Shown here: positions 53,525 to 62,086 of the stretch, one piece after another | How the letters are laid out: each line of letters opens with the position of its first letter | Position numbering within the stretch: the stretch's first letter is position 1 | NCBI GenBank assembly: GCA_947462815.1 | Contig: CANHQR010000009.1 | Coordinates: 1 to 64,000, forward strand | DNA: 64,000 nucleotides | Direction of reading: 5' to 3' | Origin: Pseudobdellovibrionaceae bacterium | GTDB taxonomy: Bacteria; Bdellovibrionota; Bdellovibrionia; Bdellovibrionales; JAMPXM01 | Position numbers and translations under genes: made by a program | Notes under the pieces: generated by a model | The model's database searches: none | What the model was told of the DNA's origin: nothing | What the model saw: only the letters and a program-made list of their open reading frames with translations

Positions 53525-53606
53525 GGGTATCGAAGCCCTGAACACTTCTGGTCATAAGCCTGCTGGCGCCGACTGACGACCCACCCGTCACTTCATTCCC
53601 GCAAGA

Positions 53607-54224
53607 TCAGCGTGCAATCGTCAGATTACCGATTTTATCGCTCAAAAGAAAGTTATAGCTGCCAAACGGCACCAAACTGCGATCCATGACTTCGCCGGTT
53701 CGCGCATCACCCAGATCGGCCTGGCCTCGCAAGAAGCCCATCAAAACGGCGCGGGACTCGCCATTAGCCTGCGAGTTCCGCGATAGCAATCCCGGGACTT
53801 TGGACGCCGGAATTGTAACCAGCATCGAAGTCGACGACTGGCCCAAGCTCACCGTCACCACGTTCACCGACTGGAAGTCCGGCGTGTAGATGACGAACTC
53901 TAGATTTTTGAACTCGATGAATCCACCGAGCAGATTCACGTTGCGACCACTTAGAGATTGCGGCGAGAAAGTCAGCTGACCTGCCGAATTCTCTACGCAC
54001 TTCAAAGTCTCAACATCAACTGTGACTTCCAGGTTGTTCGCCTTGAGCACGCCCTGCGTGCCCACAATACGGTATCCGATGCGACCCTGATCACCGCGGT
54101 TTTCACAGCGTATGACCTGTCCATCGAAGGTTTTCAGCGCCTTCAAACCCACGGTGGCCTCAGCCGCTCCCAAGCTCAGCATCGCGGTGCTCATCACGAT
54201 CAGTTTTCCAATGACGTTCTTCAT
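53607..54224 (-). CDS. exported hypothetical protein
   Basis: The product has 205 residues with a signal ending GAAEATV. The mature chain is mostly beta strands (DGQVIRCENRG, GRIGYRIVG, VTVDVETLKCVENS, IEFKNLEFVIYTPD, VVTVSLGQSSTSMLV) with a Cys pair, and ends SYNFLLSDKIGNLTIAR. It looks like a small periplasmic or outer-membrane-facing beta protein of a type common in this lineage. No family is recognised. It lies 74 bases downstream of the Bax-like gene in the same direction. Confidence 0.65.
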   Translation of the reverse strand: MKNVIGKLIVMSTAMLSLGAAEATVGLKALKTFDGQVIRCENRGDQGRIGYRIVGTQGVLKANNLEVTVDVETLKCVENSAGQLTFSPQSLSGRNVNLLGGFIEFKNLEFVIYTPDFQSVNVVTVSLGQSSTSMLVTIPASKVPGLLSRNSQANGESRAVLMGFLRGQADLGDARTGEVMDRSLVPFGSYNFLLSDKIGNLTIAR

Positions 54225-54298
54225 ACGACCTTATTCCTCACGACAAGTTGTGGACCAAACACATTTTCAATCACTTCGCGTCGACCTCGGCCGAGCCC

Positions 54299-56014
54299 TC
54301 AGGGCTGCGGATCTTCACGTCGCGTCGGCTGCATGCGCGCCGGCGGCGTCGAAGTCTCACGGAACTCATATTTCACGAGCTGATTCCACTCGCTCATGAT
54401 CTTTCGCAAATCAACAACATAGGCTCGTCCCTGTTGGGAATATCCATCCAGCGTCTCCGCAAGCTCCACGGCATTCAGCGCTGTGCCTTCGCGCCGCATA
54501 CGAGCGCGCAAGTCGCGGTAGCGGCGCAGATAAGCCTGATCGCCAGTGTTCAAGTGGAAGATTTGATCCGCGAGCGACTCGACAATCGAAGCGTATCGCT
54601 TCAAGCACGGTCCATTCGCCACGACGCTCACACAGGCCTCGCCTTGAGCCCCACGGCGCCCATACAAATTATTCGTCTGCTCCATGGATCGGCTTGTTCC
54701 CCATGCTGTCTCTTTCGCCGCCTGAGCCAAAAGCAGGGAGACAGGTACGACATCGACGCGCGCCAAAATCTCAGTGAAGCTCGCTGAAGCACTGAGACCG
54801 TAGCTCTGTCGGAGCGAGGTCAACCAAGCGGTTTCCTCGGTCGTCACTTCATTTCGCTCACTCGCGGCCTGAAGGCGTAGGACTTCAATTCGCTGCCGAT
54901 AGACTTGAGCATTCATACGGATCGCGATCGGCAACATCACACAAACGAAGTGATTTTTCTGCAGCAATATTGGATTCACACTGAGACCGCGCTCACGCAC
55001 CAGTCGTGTCACATCCCGCAAGTGCGCACTTGGCATCTGCCGCGAAAGACTGGTCGTCTGCAGTGCAGCCTGCTGTTCGGCGGTCAGCTCCATTTGTGCG
55101 GTCGAGACATCGATGCGATTGCAGAGCGGGTTATCAAAGAGCGATGCACCTGGTCCCTGTAGCCACTCGGACGGAATATGCCGAGGGTCACTCGTCGCCA
55201 ACTGCGCACGTTGCACAGCCGTCGGGAGAAGATCCTCAACTCGCTGAGACGGAGGCAGAGCGCGATCCGCGGCACGAGGTGTGGCGACCGGAGTCGCGAC
55301 TGGAGTCGCCACAGGCGTTGCGACTGGAGTCGCTACAGGCGTCGCCACAGGAGTCACCACAGGAGTCACCACAGGCGTTGCTACAGGAGTCGCTACAGGA
55401 GTCGCCACAGGAGTCGCCACAGGCGTTGCTACAGGCGTCGCCGAGGCTCGTACGACAGGAGTCGCGACGGGAGTCGCCACAGGAGTTGCGACTGGCGTCG
55501 AAACTGGAGTCGCGGCCGGAGTCGCCACAGGAGTTGCGACTGGCGTCGCTACGGGAGTTGCGACGGGTGTCGCCACAGGAGTTGCGACGGGCGTCGCCAC
55601 AGGAGTTGCGACTGGCGTCGCCACCGGCGCCATTCGAGGAGCTTCCTCAAATACATCGGCGAAGAGGGCACGTCGCTCCTCCTCTGTAAGAGCCGGCGGC
55701 GCGCCCGGAGTTGCCGTTGGAGCAGGAGATTCAGTTGCGCCACCCGGTGCGGTCGCAACGGGCATCGCGCTCGGTGTCGCCTCCGGCTGGCCTGGCACTG
55801 GCCCGGGCAACAAAGTGTTGCGTGTGGCGGCCTCGCGCTCGGCCTCGAACGGATTCGCAGAGGTCGGAGGCAGCGGATCACCCGCCCCACGCGACTGAAA
55901 GCGACCACAAGCGGATAGGCCCGCCATCAAAAACAAGATGGCCAGCACGCTGGCAATCTGCACAGTCCAACGCTGCGAACGAACAGCTGTCTTCTTAAAT
56001 TCAAAGAAGCGCAT
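54299..56014 (-). CDS. Bax-like glucosaminidase lipoprotein with VATP repeat linker
   Basis: The product has 571 residues. The leader (VLAILFLMAGLSAC) is a lipobox signal. Residues about 40-130 are Ala/Pro-rich and are followed by about 27 copies of the tetrapeptide VATP (some AATP, VSTP, VVTP) in two blocks split by VVRASATP. The C-terminal part matches Bax/glucosaminidase (N-acetylglucosaminidase) enzymes: ARVDVVPVSLLLAQAAKETAWGTSRSMEQTNNLYG, with Glu in AAKETAWGTS as catalytic acid, and then YASIVESLADQIFHLNTG. It should cut peptidoglycan glycan strands from a lipid anchor, with the repeat as an extended spacer. Copy-number change of the 12-base unit keeps the frame. Confidence 0.88.
   Translation of the reverse strand: MRFFEFKKTAVRSQRWTVQIASVLAILFLMAGLSACGRFQSRGAGDPLPPTSANPFEAEREAATRNTLLPGPVPGQPEATPSAMPVATAPGGATESPAPTATPGAPPALTEEERRALFADVFEEAPRMAPVATPVATPVATPVATPVATPVATPVATPVATPVATPAATPVSTPVATPVATPVATPVVRASATPVATPVATPVATPVATPVATPVVTPVVTPVATPVATPVATPVATPVATPVATPRAADRALPPSQRVEDLLPTAVQRAQLATSDPRHIPSEWLQGPGASLFDNPLCNRIDVSTAQMELTAEQQAALQTTSLSRQMPSAHLRDVTRLVRERGLSVNPILLQKNHFVCVMLPIAIRMNAQVYRQRIEVLRLQAASERNEVTTEETAWLTSLRQSYGLSASASFTEILARVDVVPVSLLLAQAAKETAWGTSRSMEQTNNLYGRRGAQGEACVSVVANGPCLKRYASIVESLADQIFHLNTGDQAYLRRYRDLRARMRREGTALNAVELAETLDGYSQQGRAYVVDLRKIMSEWNQLVKYEFRETSTPPARMQPTRREDPQP
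55279..55630. repeat. 12-base tandem repeat encoding VATP
   Basis: Degenerate 12-base units (GGAGTCGCCACA and variants) run for about 350 bases inside the Bax-like gene. The units differ at third positions, so the array is old but still repetitive. The antisense frame is also open (GVAT repeats). Confidence 0.9.
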
Positions 56015-56181
56015 ATGGAGCCCTCCACGAACGGTTCACAGCGAACCGCCCGTGGCCGAAACAGCAAGACCGGGCCCACCTCCAGCTCCCATTAATGTGA
56101 AGGATTTCGACAAGTGTAGAGACGTTTCACGGCCTCCGCCCACTCCCGGAACCCGCAAATCGTCACCGCCAAGGAACCAAA

Positions 56182-56211
56182 TAAAAAGGCCGAGCCCCAC
56201 GGGCCCGGCCT
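56182..56211 (-). terminator. Rho-independent terminator of gcvTH
   Basis: On the minus strand AGGCCGGGCCC, loop GTG, GGGCTCGGCCT (56187-56211) is followed by TTTTTAT. Strong GC stem with T-run, about 70 bases after the gcvH stop. It separates gcvTH from the Bax-like gene. Confidence 0.93.
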
Positions 56212-56283
56212 CATCTTCGACCTACTCGCAGTCGTCGCCGTTTCAACGACTTCGCCCAGCTCAGACTCAAAACTTGTCGAAGC

Positions 56284-56679
56284 TCATTTCTTATCGCTGA
56301 TGAGCTTGCGGTACTCGGGAGCGCGAATCAAATTCGCCAATTCCTTCTCCGTTTCCATTTCAATCCGAATCAACCACCCGGTGTTCATCGGATCATCATT
56401 GATTTGCGACATATCTTCGAGAAGTCCGGTGTTCACCTCAATCACCGTTCCTGAAACCGGCGAATACAAATCGCTGGCGGCTTTCACAGACTCGATGACG
56501 CCGAAGGTTTCGCCCTGCGAGTACTTCGAACCCTCTTCCGGCAAGTCCAGGTACACGATTTCACCGAGCTGCTCTTGGGCAAACTGCGTGATGCCGACAG
56601 TGACGATGTTCTCATCCACCTGTGCCCATTCATGCTCTTTCGTGTAGTAAAAATCGTCGGGGATAATATACGTCGACAT
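56284..56679 (-). CDS. gcvH: glycine cleavage system H protein
   Basis: The product has 131 residues, the normal length. AGAGGAG lies 7 bases before the ATG. The lipoyl attachment site is GVIESVKAASDLYSPVSG with Lys in ESVKA. It carries the aminomethyl group from GcvP to GcvT and needs lipoylation, for which no lipoate gene is in the window. The gene follows gcvT by 73 bases and shares its promoter. A strong terminator follows. Confidence 0.98.
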   Translation of the reverse strand: MSTYIIPDDFYYTKEHEWAQVDENIVTVGITQFAQEQLGEIVYLDLPEEGSKYSQGETFGVIESVKAASDLYSPVSGTVIEVNTGLLEDMSQINDDPMNTGWLIRIEMETEKELANLIRAPEYRKLISDKK

Positions 56680-56752
56680 TCAATACTCCTCTCGGTTCCA
56701 CTCGGTCAGTCCAGCCGAAGCTGATCATCGATTACGTTTCGTTTCAATTCCG

Positions 56753-57898
56753 TCAATTCGTGCCACGCTTTGAGCCTGGCACAACAAAGGGTGTCGGCCG
56801 AACTTTGGCTCGCACCGCTTTGCCGCGAATGTCCACCGCGATCTCCGTCCCGTCGGTCGCAAACTCTGGCGTCACATACGCGATCGCAATCGAGGCTCCC
56901 GAGGATGGGGACATCGTGCCGCTGGTGCAAACACCGATCTCCCGACCATCTGACGACAAGACTTTGTAGCCCTGGCGCGGAATTCCACGCTCCACGAGCT
57001 CCAGACCGATCAGTTTGCGCTTCAGTCCCGCCTCTTTCACGGCGAGCATGGGCGCACGGCCCAAAAAATCTTTGGACGTCGGTTTCACCACCCAGCCCAA
57101 GCCCGCCTCGTAGGGGTTTGTGCTGTCATCGATCTCATGCCCGTAGAGGGAAAACTTCATTTCCGTGCGAAGCGTATCGCGCGCCCCCAAACCAATCGGT
57201 GCGACACCCAAGTCCTGACCGACTCGCATGAGCTCACGCCAGAGAGCAACGGTATGCGCCGCGGGCACAAAGACTTCAGCGCCATCTTCGCCCGTGTAGC
57301 CGGTCGTCGCAACGCGGACTTGAGCGCCTGCAAAACTGAATTCACGATGCGTGTTCTTCGCCATTGCGCCAAAGCCGGGAAACAGGCGTTCGAGGAGAGT
57401 CGGGGCCTTCGGTCCTTGCACGGCGATCTGACCCCAGTCCGCAGACTCATTGACCCAATTTCCCCCGCGAGCATTCTTCAAAATATGCGCAAAATCCTTG
57501 TCGACGTTGGCCGCATTCACACACAGCAAATATTCTTCGCCGGGCTGGATACAGTAGACGTAGAGATCGTCGACCAAGCCACCTTCCGCATTCGGCAAAA
57601 GCGAATACTGCGCCTGACCAGCCGAAAGCTTCGACACGTCATTGGTCGTCAGCCATTGCAGCGAGGCCAAAGCCTCCGGACCCTTCACACGGAACTCGCC
57701 CATGTGCGAAACATCAAATAGCCCGACACTCGAGCGACACGCCAAGTGCTCTTCCTTGAGACCCAGATATTGTACCGGCATCCACCAGCCGGCAAAATCC
57801 ACCATCCGTGCTCCCAAAGCCTCATGCTCGAGTGCCAAGGGTGTCCGTTTCGGATTTGGGGCCGCCGATGTGCTCTTCGATTCACTTGATTCATTCAT
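56753..57898 (-). CDS. gcvT: aminomethyltransferase (glycine cleavage T protein)
   Basis: The product has 381 residues, the normal length. Signatures: MVDFAGWWMPVQYLGLKEEHLACRSSVGLFDVSHMGEFRVKGP at the start, TTGYTGEDGAEVFVP in the centre, and GLGARDTLRTEMKFSLYGHEID near residue 230. GAGGAG precedes the ATG. It takes the methylene carbon from GcvH-bound glycine to tetrahydrofolate, giving 5,10-methylene-THF, which FolD (59999-60853) can use. It is the first gene of the gcvTH operon. gcvP is encoded 38 kb away. Confidence 0.98.
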   Translation of the reverse strand: MNESSESKSTSAAPNPKRTPLALEHEALGARMVDFAGWWMPVQYLGLKEEHLACRSSVGLFDVSHMGEFRVKGPEALASLQWLTTNDVSKLSAGQAQYSLLPNAEGGLVDDLYVYCIQPGEEYLLCVNAANVDKDFAHILKNARGGNWVNESADWGQIAVQGPKAPTLLERLFPGFGAMAKNTHREFSFAGAQVRVATTGYTGEDGAEVFVPAAHTVALWRELMRVGQDLGVAPIGLGARDTLRTEMKFSLYGHEIDDSTNPYEAGLGWVVKPTSKDFLGRAPMLAVKEAGLKRKLIGLELVERGIPRQGYKVLSSDGREIGVCTSGTMSPSSGASIAIAYVTPEFATDGTEIAVDIRGKAVRAKVRPTPFVVPGSKRGTN

Positions 57899-58018
57899 GA
57901 GGCTCCTCTTTTACCGCTTGGAAACAGAGGGTCAACCCGCCCCATTCACCTGTGCCGCTTTTCGTCCCTCGGTGCCGCTTCGCGCAAGCTCCCTCGGCCC
58001 AAGTCCAATCCACCCCTC

Positions 58019-59998
58019 ATGATTTTGCCCAAATTGTCGCACTCGCATGGACCCAAGCTTGCTCTCTCTCACCCTCGAGTCGCCCCCCGCGGCTCAAGAA
58101 AGGGCCTTGTGTCACTCTCGGCGCTTAAAGCTGTACGTCTCCCGCTCGCAGCTGTTGGAATCACGGGCCTTCTCGCGGCCTGCGCTCCCGGTTTTCAGCC
58201 CTTGGCTCCCAAGGTTGCGCCCCAAAGTCCTCAACTGACCGGTGGCAAAACCGAAGATGGGCGCGCCCACACCGGCATCGACGACGATCACGAGCTCACG
58301 CAAGTTCAACAAAGTTTGGACCCGCAGAGCGAGCCCACGCGCCAACTCTCTCGCTCCATCCTGACCGCCCGCCTCGATCGGCGTGATGACGAAAAGCTTC
58401 GCCTGCAAATTTCTCTGCGCTCCGAGGGCCGCCTCCAGTTCGAGTTCTCCGACACAGGTCGCGTCGTCGACCGTCGACTCACGCCCGCAAGCGAAAGCAA
58501 CTCACGTCCCTTCGAGGCTGCGATCCAATGTCGCGATGCCGACTGCTTGGTCGCCGTCGTCGCCCTTCGTCGAACGGATTCCTCAGGCTCTCAAAATCCA
58601 CAAGCACGCGCTGGCCTTGTGCTTCGCAAGGCTCGTTATCAGCTGGTCGCGCGGTCCACAGAAACCACGAGCATTCGCGATGCGCGACTCAAAGCCGTGC
58701 TCGAAAAGTTCCGCACTCCCCAAGATCAAATCGTACACAGCTTTGAAGTGGCTTACGGAGCCTCGGGCTTTGAACTTGACCTCGGCACCCAGGAGCTCTG
58801 CCTCGCTGGCCGACTCGTCGAAACGAATGAGGCGGACGAGCCCCTTCGCCTGCATTGCCAAGGCAGTATGGAGCCCCGCGACCTCGTCGGCCGCATGATT
58901 GGTAACACCACCCGCGGTGAATTCTTCTTCGAACTCGCCTTCCAACAACGCTACGGCCTGATCGACTATCGCGAATCCGCTTATCTCTATCTGCGACGCG
59001 ATCGTCCCACACCCCCCGCCGCTGTTCCCGGAGCCTCGCCCGCACCGGGAGTTTCGCCGGCACCGGGTATCTCGCCCACGCCGACGCCTATCGAATCTGA
59101 AGACGAGGAGCCTGAATTCGATTTGTTCGCCGATCCCGAAACACGCCCTTCGCCGCGCCCAAGAGCGAGCGTGGCTCCGGCGCCACAAGCCACACCCCGC
59201 CCGGGAAGCGGGTGGATTTTCCCGGTCGATCACGACAACGCTGTGACCAAGAAATTCGCCAGTGACCGTCGAAACTCCATCATCGATGCGGGCGTCAAAG
59301 TCTCAACGGACGCTCGATCGGCCGACGGTCGCCGTCTCATCAACTTCGGTCACCGCTTTCGAGCCAATGCCACCAAGGTCTTGCCTGCTCTGCGCGCGCA
59401 CGGCGTTCCCAATGAATTTGCCTTCGTCGCCCTGATCGAGTCGCGCTTCTTCACCGCGGATGGCTATCCCGTCGAAGTTTCAGGCGTGGGCGCCGTTGGC
59501 CCTTGGCAGTTCATGCCGCGCACAGCGACTTGGAATCTTCTCGGACTCAACATCAAACCGCTGATCGTCAATCGAAACGAGCGCGGCCAAGAAGTGCGCA
59601 GTGCGGATCCCTGTGATGAGCGAGGCGATCTCGAAAAGTCTTCGGTCGCTGCCGCCAAATACTTCAAATTTTTGCTCAACATGTTTCCGCGCGACCCCAA
59701 GCTGGCACTCATGTCTTACAACTGGGGCCAGGATCGAGTGGGCAATGCGATCGGGTGTTTGCAGAACGAACAGTGCATGCGTCGACGCCTCACTAACGAA
59801 GGCAATCTCGGTCAGCGCCTCGAGGAAATTCGGAATATTGGCTTGAACTACTGGGCGGTTCGCCGATTCAACATGGCTCCCCAAGAGAGTATCCAGTATG
59901 TTGAGAAATTCTTAGTGGCGCACCACGCGCACCTCGAGATGCCAACGCCGACGCCCGTCGCTCACGAGCCTTGGCGCTCCACCTGTCCGGCTCGATGA
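58019..59998 (+). CDS. lytic transglycosylase lipoprotein (MltD/SLT-type)
   Basis: The product has 659 residues from ATG 58019. GTG 58109 would give a more typical lipoprotein signal (LPLAAVGITGLLAAC, Cys near residue 55). A large N-terminal domain (about 90-330) of unknown type, with Cys pairs (AIQCRDADCL, LCLAGRLVET), is followed by a Pro-rich linker (PGASPAPGVSPAPG). The SLT domain comes next: AFVALIESRF with Glu474 as catalytic acid, GVGAVGPWQFMPRTATWNLLGL, then KSSVAAAKYFKFLLNMFPRDPKLALMSYNWG. It cuts the beta-1,4 bond of murein to make anhydro-muropeptides. No LysM repeats are seen. Confidence 0.88.
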   Translation: MILPKLSHSHGPKLALSHPRVAPRGSRKGLVSLSALKAVRLPLAAVGITGLLAACAPGFQPLAPKVAPQSPQLTGGKTEDGRAHTGIDDDHELTQVQQSLDPQSEPTRQLSRSILTARLDRRDDEKLRLQISLRSEGRLQFEFSDTGRVVDRRLTPASESNSRPFEAAIQCRDADCLVAVVALRRTDSSGSQNPQARAGLVLRKARYQLVARSTETTSIRDARLKAVLEKFRTPQDQIVHSFEVAYGASGFELDLGTQELCLAGRLVETNEADEPLRLHCQGSMEPRDLVGRMIGNTTRGEFFFELAFQQRYGLIDYRESAYLYLRRDRPTPPAAVPGASPAPGVSPAPGISPTPTPIESEDEEPEFDLFADPETRPSPRPRASVAPAPQATPRPGSGWIFPVDHDNAVTKKFASDRRNSIIDAGVKVSTDARSADGRRLINFGHRFRANATKVLPALRAHGVPNEFAFVALIESRFFTADGYPVEVSGVGAVGPWQFMPRTATWNLLGLNIKPLIVNRNERGQEVRSADPCDERGDLEKSSVAAAKYFKFLLNMFPRDPKLALMSYNWGQDRVGNAIGCLQNEQCMRRRLTNEGNLGQRLEEIRNIGLNYWAVRRFNMAPQESIQYVEKFLVAHHAHLEMPTPTPVAHEPWRSTCPAR

Positions 59999-60853
59999 TT
60001 AGGCCTCGCGCAAGCGCGCGAGCACCAGCGTGTTTTCGAGCAACATCTGAATGGTCATCGGCCCGACACCTCCGGGCACGGGTGTGGCGGCACGGACCTT
60101 CAGCTCTTCGAATCGCACATCTCCACAAAGCTTGGCCTTGCCGTCCTCGCTCGCTAAACGATGAATTCCCACATCAATGACTACGGCGTCTGGAGAAAAG
60201 TCCTCACCTCCGACAAAGCGAGGCTGACCGGCCGCGATGACCGCGATCTCCGCACGACGAAGCTCCGCGCGCAAATCTTGAGTGCGCGAATGCACGATGG
60301 TCACCGTCGCATTGGCCTCGAGCAGAAGCTGCGCCATGGGCTTACCGACAATGTTGCTACGTCCAACGACGACCGCACGTCGTCCCGACGTCTCAATGCC
60401 ATAGTGCTCAAGAATCTTCATCACACCCCAAGGTGTGCAGGGGGCCACTCGCCGCCTTCCCGCAAACAAAAGCCCCAGATTGCCGCTGGTCAATCCATCC
60501 GGGTCTTTGCGAGGGTCGATTCGCTCAAGTGCCGCGGTCTCATCTAAACCTTTCGGCAAAGGCAACTGCACGAGGATGCCATCGACCTTTGGATCGACAT
60601 TCAAGCGATCGATTTCGGCATGCAGCTCGGCCTGACTCAACGTCGCGGGTCGCTCAAGATGCCAAGACTCAATCCCCACCTCGGCGCAGGATTTGACCTT
60701 GTTGCGCACGTACACCTGACTGGCCGGGTTTTCACCGACAATCAGGACAGCGAGGCCTGGAGCACGCCCTCTTCGGCTCTTGAATTCCGCAATCTGGTGA
60801 CGCAGCTCTCGCCTTCGAGTTTCGGCCACCAATTTTCCGTCGAGTACCTGCAT
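59999..60853 (-). CDS. folD: methylenetetrahydrofolate dehydrogenase/cyclohydrolase
   Basis: The product has 284 residues from ATG 60853, with GGGAGG upstream; the longer frame has no support. FolD hallmarks: VLIVGENPASQVYVRNKVKSCAEVGI (catalytic Lys and Tyr), DGILVQLPLPKGLD, APCTPWGVMKILEHYGI, VVVGRSNIVGKPMAQLLL and ATPVPGGVGPMTIQMLLENT. It oxidises 5,10-methylene-THF to formyl-THF via methenyl-THF with NADP+. Close to gcvTH, it fits glycine-derived one-carbon flow. It abuts the transglycosylase gene tail to tail, ends touching. Confidence 0.98.
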   Translation of the reverse strand: MQVLDGKLVAETRRRELRHQIAEFKSRRGRAPGLAVLIVGENPASQVYVRNKVKSCAEVGIESWHLERPATLSQAELHAEIDRLNVDPKVDGILVQLPLPKGLDETAALERIDPRKDPDGLTSGNLGLLFAGRRRVAPCTPWGVMKILEHYGIETSGRRAVVVGRSNIVGKPMAQLLLEANATVTIVHSRTQDLRAELRRAEIAVIAAGQPRFVGGEDFSPDAVVIDVGIHRLASEDGKAKLCGDVRFEELKVRAATPVPGGVGPMTIQMLLENTLVLARLREA

Positions 60854-60987
60854 GCTCGCCTCCCGCGCCTCGGCAAGAGAATAGGCGAGCCCCCGGGCCA
60901 GGCCAAGCCTAGGCTCACACCGCGAAAACTTGACGGGGCGCAAGGCATCGGCCTAAGTTGCAGCTTTCATGTCGAACGAGGTGACGT

Positions 60988-61251
60988 ATGGCGGCCCGCG
61001 CAAAAAAATCCGAAAAGGTTCAGCTCTCCAAAGACGGAAGCTCGATCAGCTTCGTCCAATCGGACAGCCTACCCACCTCGACCAAAAAGTTTCGCCAGTC
61101 CCCTGAAATCGAAGGCTTTTATCGCTTCGTCTACGAAAACGATCTTCGTGTCGAAGCCTACCAAATTCTCAGCCGCATCCTCATCCGCCGAAAGTTCGAG
61201 CGCGAAGAGGCCGCTCGAGCGGCACGCGCGGCGAAGCGACGCCAGTCGTAA
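60988..61251 (+). CDS. small basic protein, unknown
   Basis: The product has 87 residues with no signal. It is basic at both ends (MAARAKKSEKVQL, and RREEAARAARAAKRRQS-like tail), with a central part (IEGFYRFVYENDLRVEAYQILSRILIRRK) that looks helical. GAGG lies upstream of the ATG. It could bind nucleic acid, but this is only suggested by charge. It precedes the pilus-like cluster by 107 bases, probably unrelated. Confidence 0.6.
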   Translation: MAARAKKSEKVQLSKDGSSISFVQSDSLPTSTKKFRQSPEIEGFYRFVYENDLRVEAYQILSRILIRRKFEREEAARAARAAKRRQS

Positions 61252-61358
61252 ATCGGCCCGTCGTCCGAACCTCGGACGGCGCGAGCCCTACCGGGGCACC
61301 AGGTTTCTCAGCAAGCTGGTCGAGCCGTTGCTGAGGCCTCCGTTCTACGGAGGTGCCC

Positions 61359-61649
61359 ATGTTACCAACCCCTTGCTTTCCCCTGCGTCCCACAAAGAAT
61401 CTGCACGCTCGCCCCGTTCGTTCCCGACGCGGCCAAAGTCTGATTGAATACATCATCCTCGTCGCCCTCGTCGGCGTCGCCACCATCGGAGTGGTGCGAG
61501 TCCTCGGTCAAGCCGTGAGCTCACGCTACGCCACCATCACCTATGCCTTGCAGGGAAAAAAGTCCGAGCCCGCTGTCGACAACATCGAAGACTCGCAACT
61601 TCGCAAAAAAGACCTTGGCAACTTCAATGAAGGTGTGGGCTCGCGATGA
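61359..61649 (+). CDS. Flp/Fap-type pilin-like protein
   Basis: The product has 96 residues from ATG 61359, with GGAGG upstream. A basic leader of about 24 residues ends in RRGQSLIEYIILVALVGVATIGVV, the Flp prepilin motif: Gly before the cleavage, then a Glu and Tyr in the hydrophobic helix (xxGQSLIEY). A short mature part follows (QGKKSEPAVDNIEDSQLRKKDLGNF). It is likely the major Tad-type pilin, processed by a TadV-like peptidase, although the tail is longer than in classic Flp. The next gene overlaps its stop (ATGA), so a pilus operon starts here. Confidence 0.82.
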   Translation: MLPTPCFPLRPTKNLHARPVRSRRGQSLIEYIILVALVGVATIGVVRVLGQAVSSRYATITYALQGKKSEPAVDNIEDSQLRKKDLGNFNEGVGSR

Positions 61650-62086
61650 GAAGTCAGCGCGGTTCCTCCAGCATCGAGAGCTTGGTCTCGCTCGCTCTCC
61701 TATTTGGCGTGACCGCGTCGGGCGGCGGTCTCGCGTATGCCAGCTTCACACGTCTTTGGTGTGAACGCGTGCTGCGCGAGGCCGCCGTCTGCCTGCAAGC
61801 CTTTGAAGTTGTTCAGCGTTGCGAGACTCAAGCCCGGCTTCAACTCGAGTCGGTCTTGCCCGCGAGTTGGAACGTTCACAAGGTACTGCGTCTGACCCGA
61901 ACCTCGGCCTTCGTTCGCGCTGAGCTCCGGATCCAGCCCCAATGGATCAGCGCCAGTTCCTCCATCGGCGATCAACCTCATACATCCGTCGCGGCCCATC
62001 GTCCGGCCCCGTCCATCTGGTATTTCCAAATCGAACTCCCCCGCTCCTGGCCGGAATCCCGTCGAACTCATCGGAGGTCATCGTGA
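61646..62086 (+). CDS. TadE-like pseudopilin
   Basis: The product has 146 residues. The start RSQRGSSSIESLVSLALLFGVTASGGGLAY has the pseudopilin shape: Gly, Glu five residues on, then a hydrophobic helix. Cys residues (RLWCERVLREAAVCLQ, VVQRCETQ) follow, then a loosely conserved tail. It resembles TadE/TadF-type minor pseudopilins of the Tad system, but the match is weak. It overlaps the Flp-like gene upstream and the next gene downstream (stop and start share bases), so expression is coupled. Confidence 0.65.
   Translation: MRSQRGSSSIESLVSLALLFGVTASGGGLAYASFTRLWCERVLREAAVCLQAFEVVQRCETQARLQLESVLPASWNVHKVLRLTRTSAFVRAELRIQPQWISASSSIGDQPHTSVAAHRPAPSIWYFQIELPRSWPESRRTHRRSS

Noticed and set aside
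55281-55898. Plus-strand open frame of GVAT repeats
   Set aside because: It is the antisense of the VATP repeat in the Bax-like gene; openness follows from the repeat itself.
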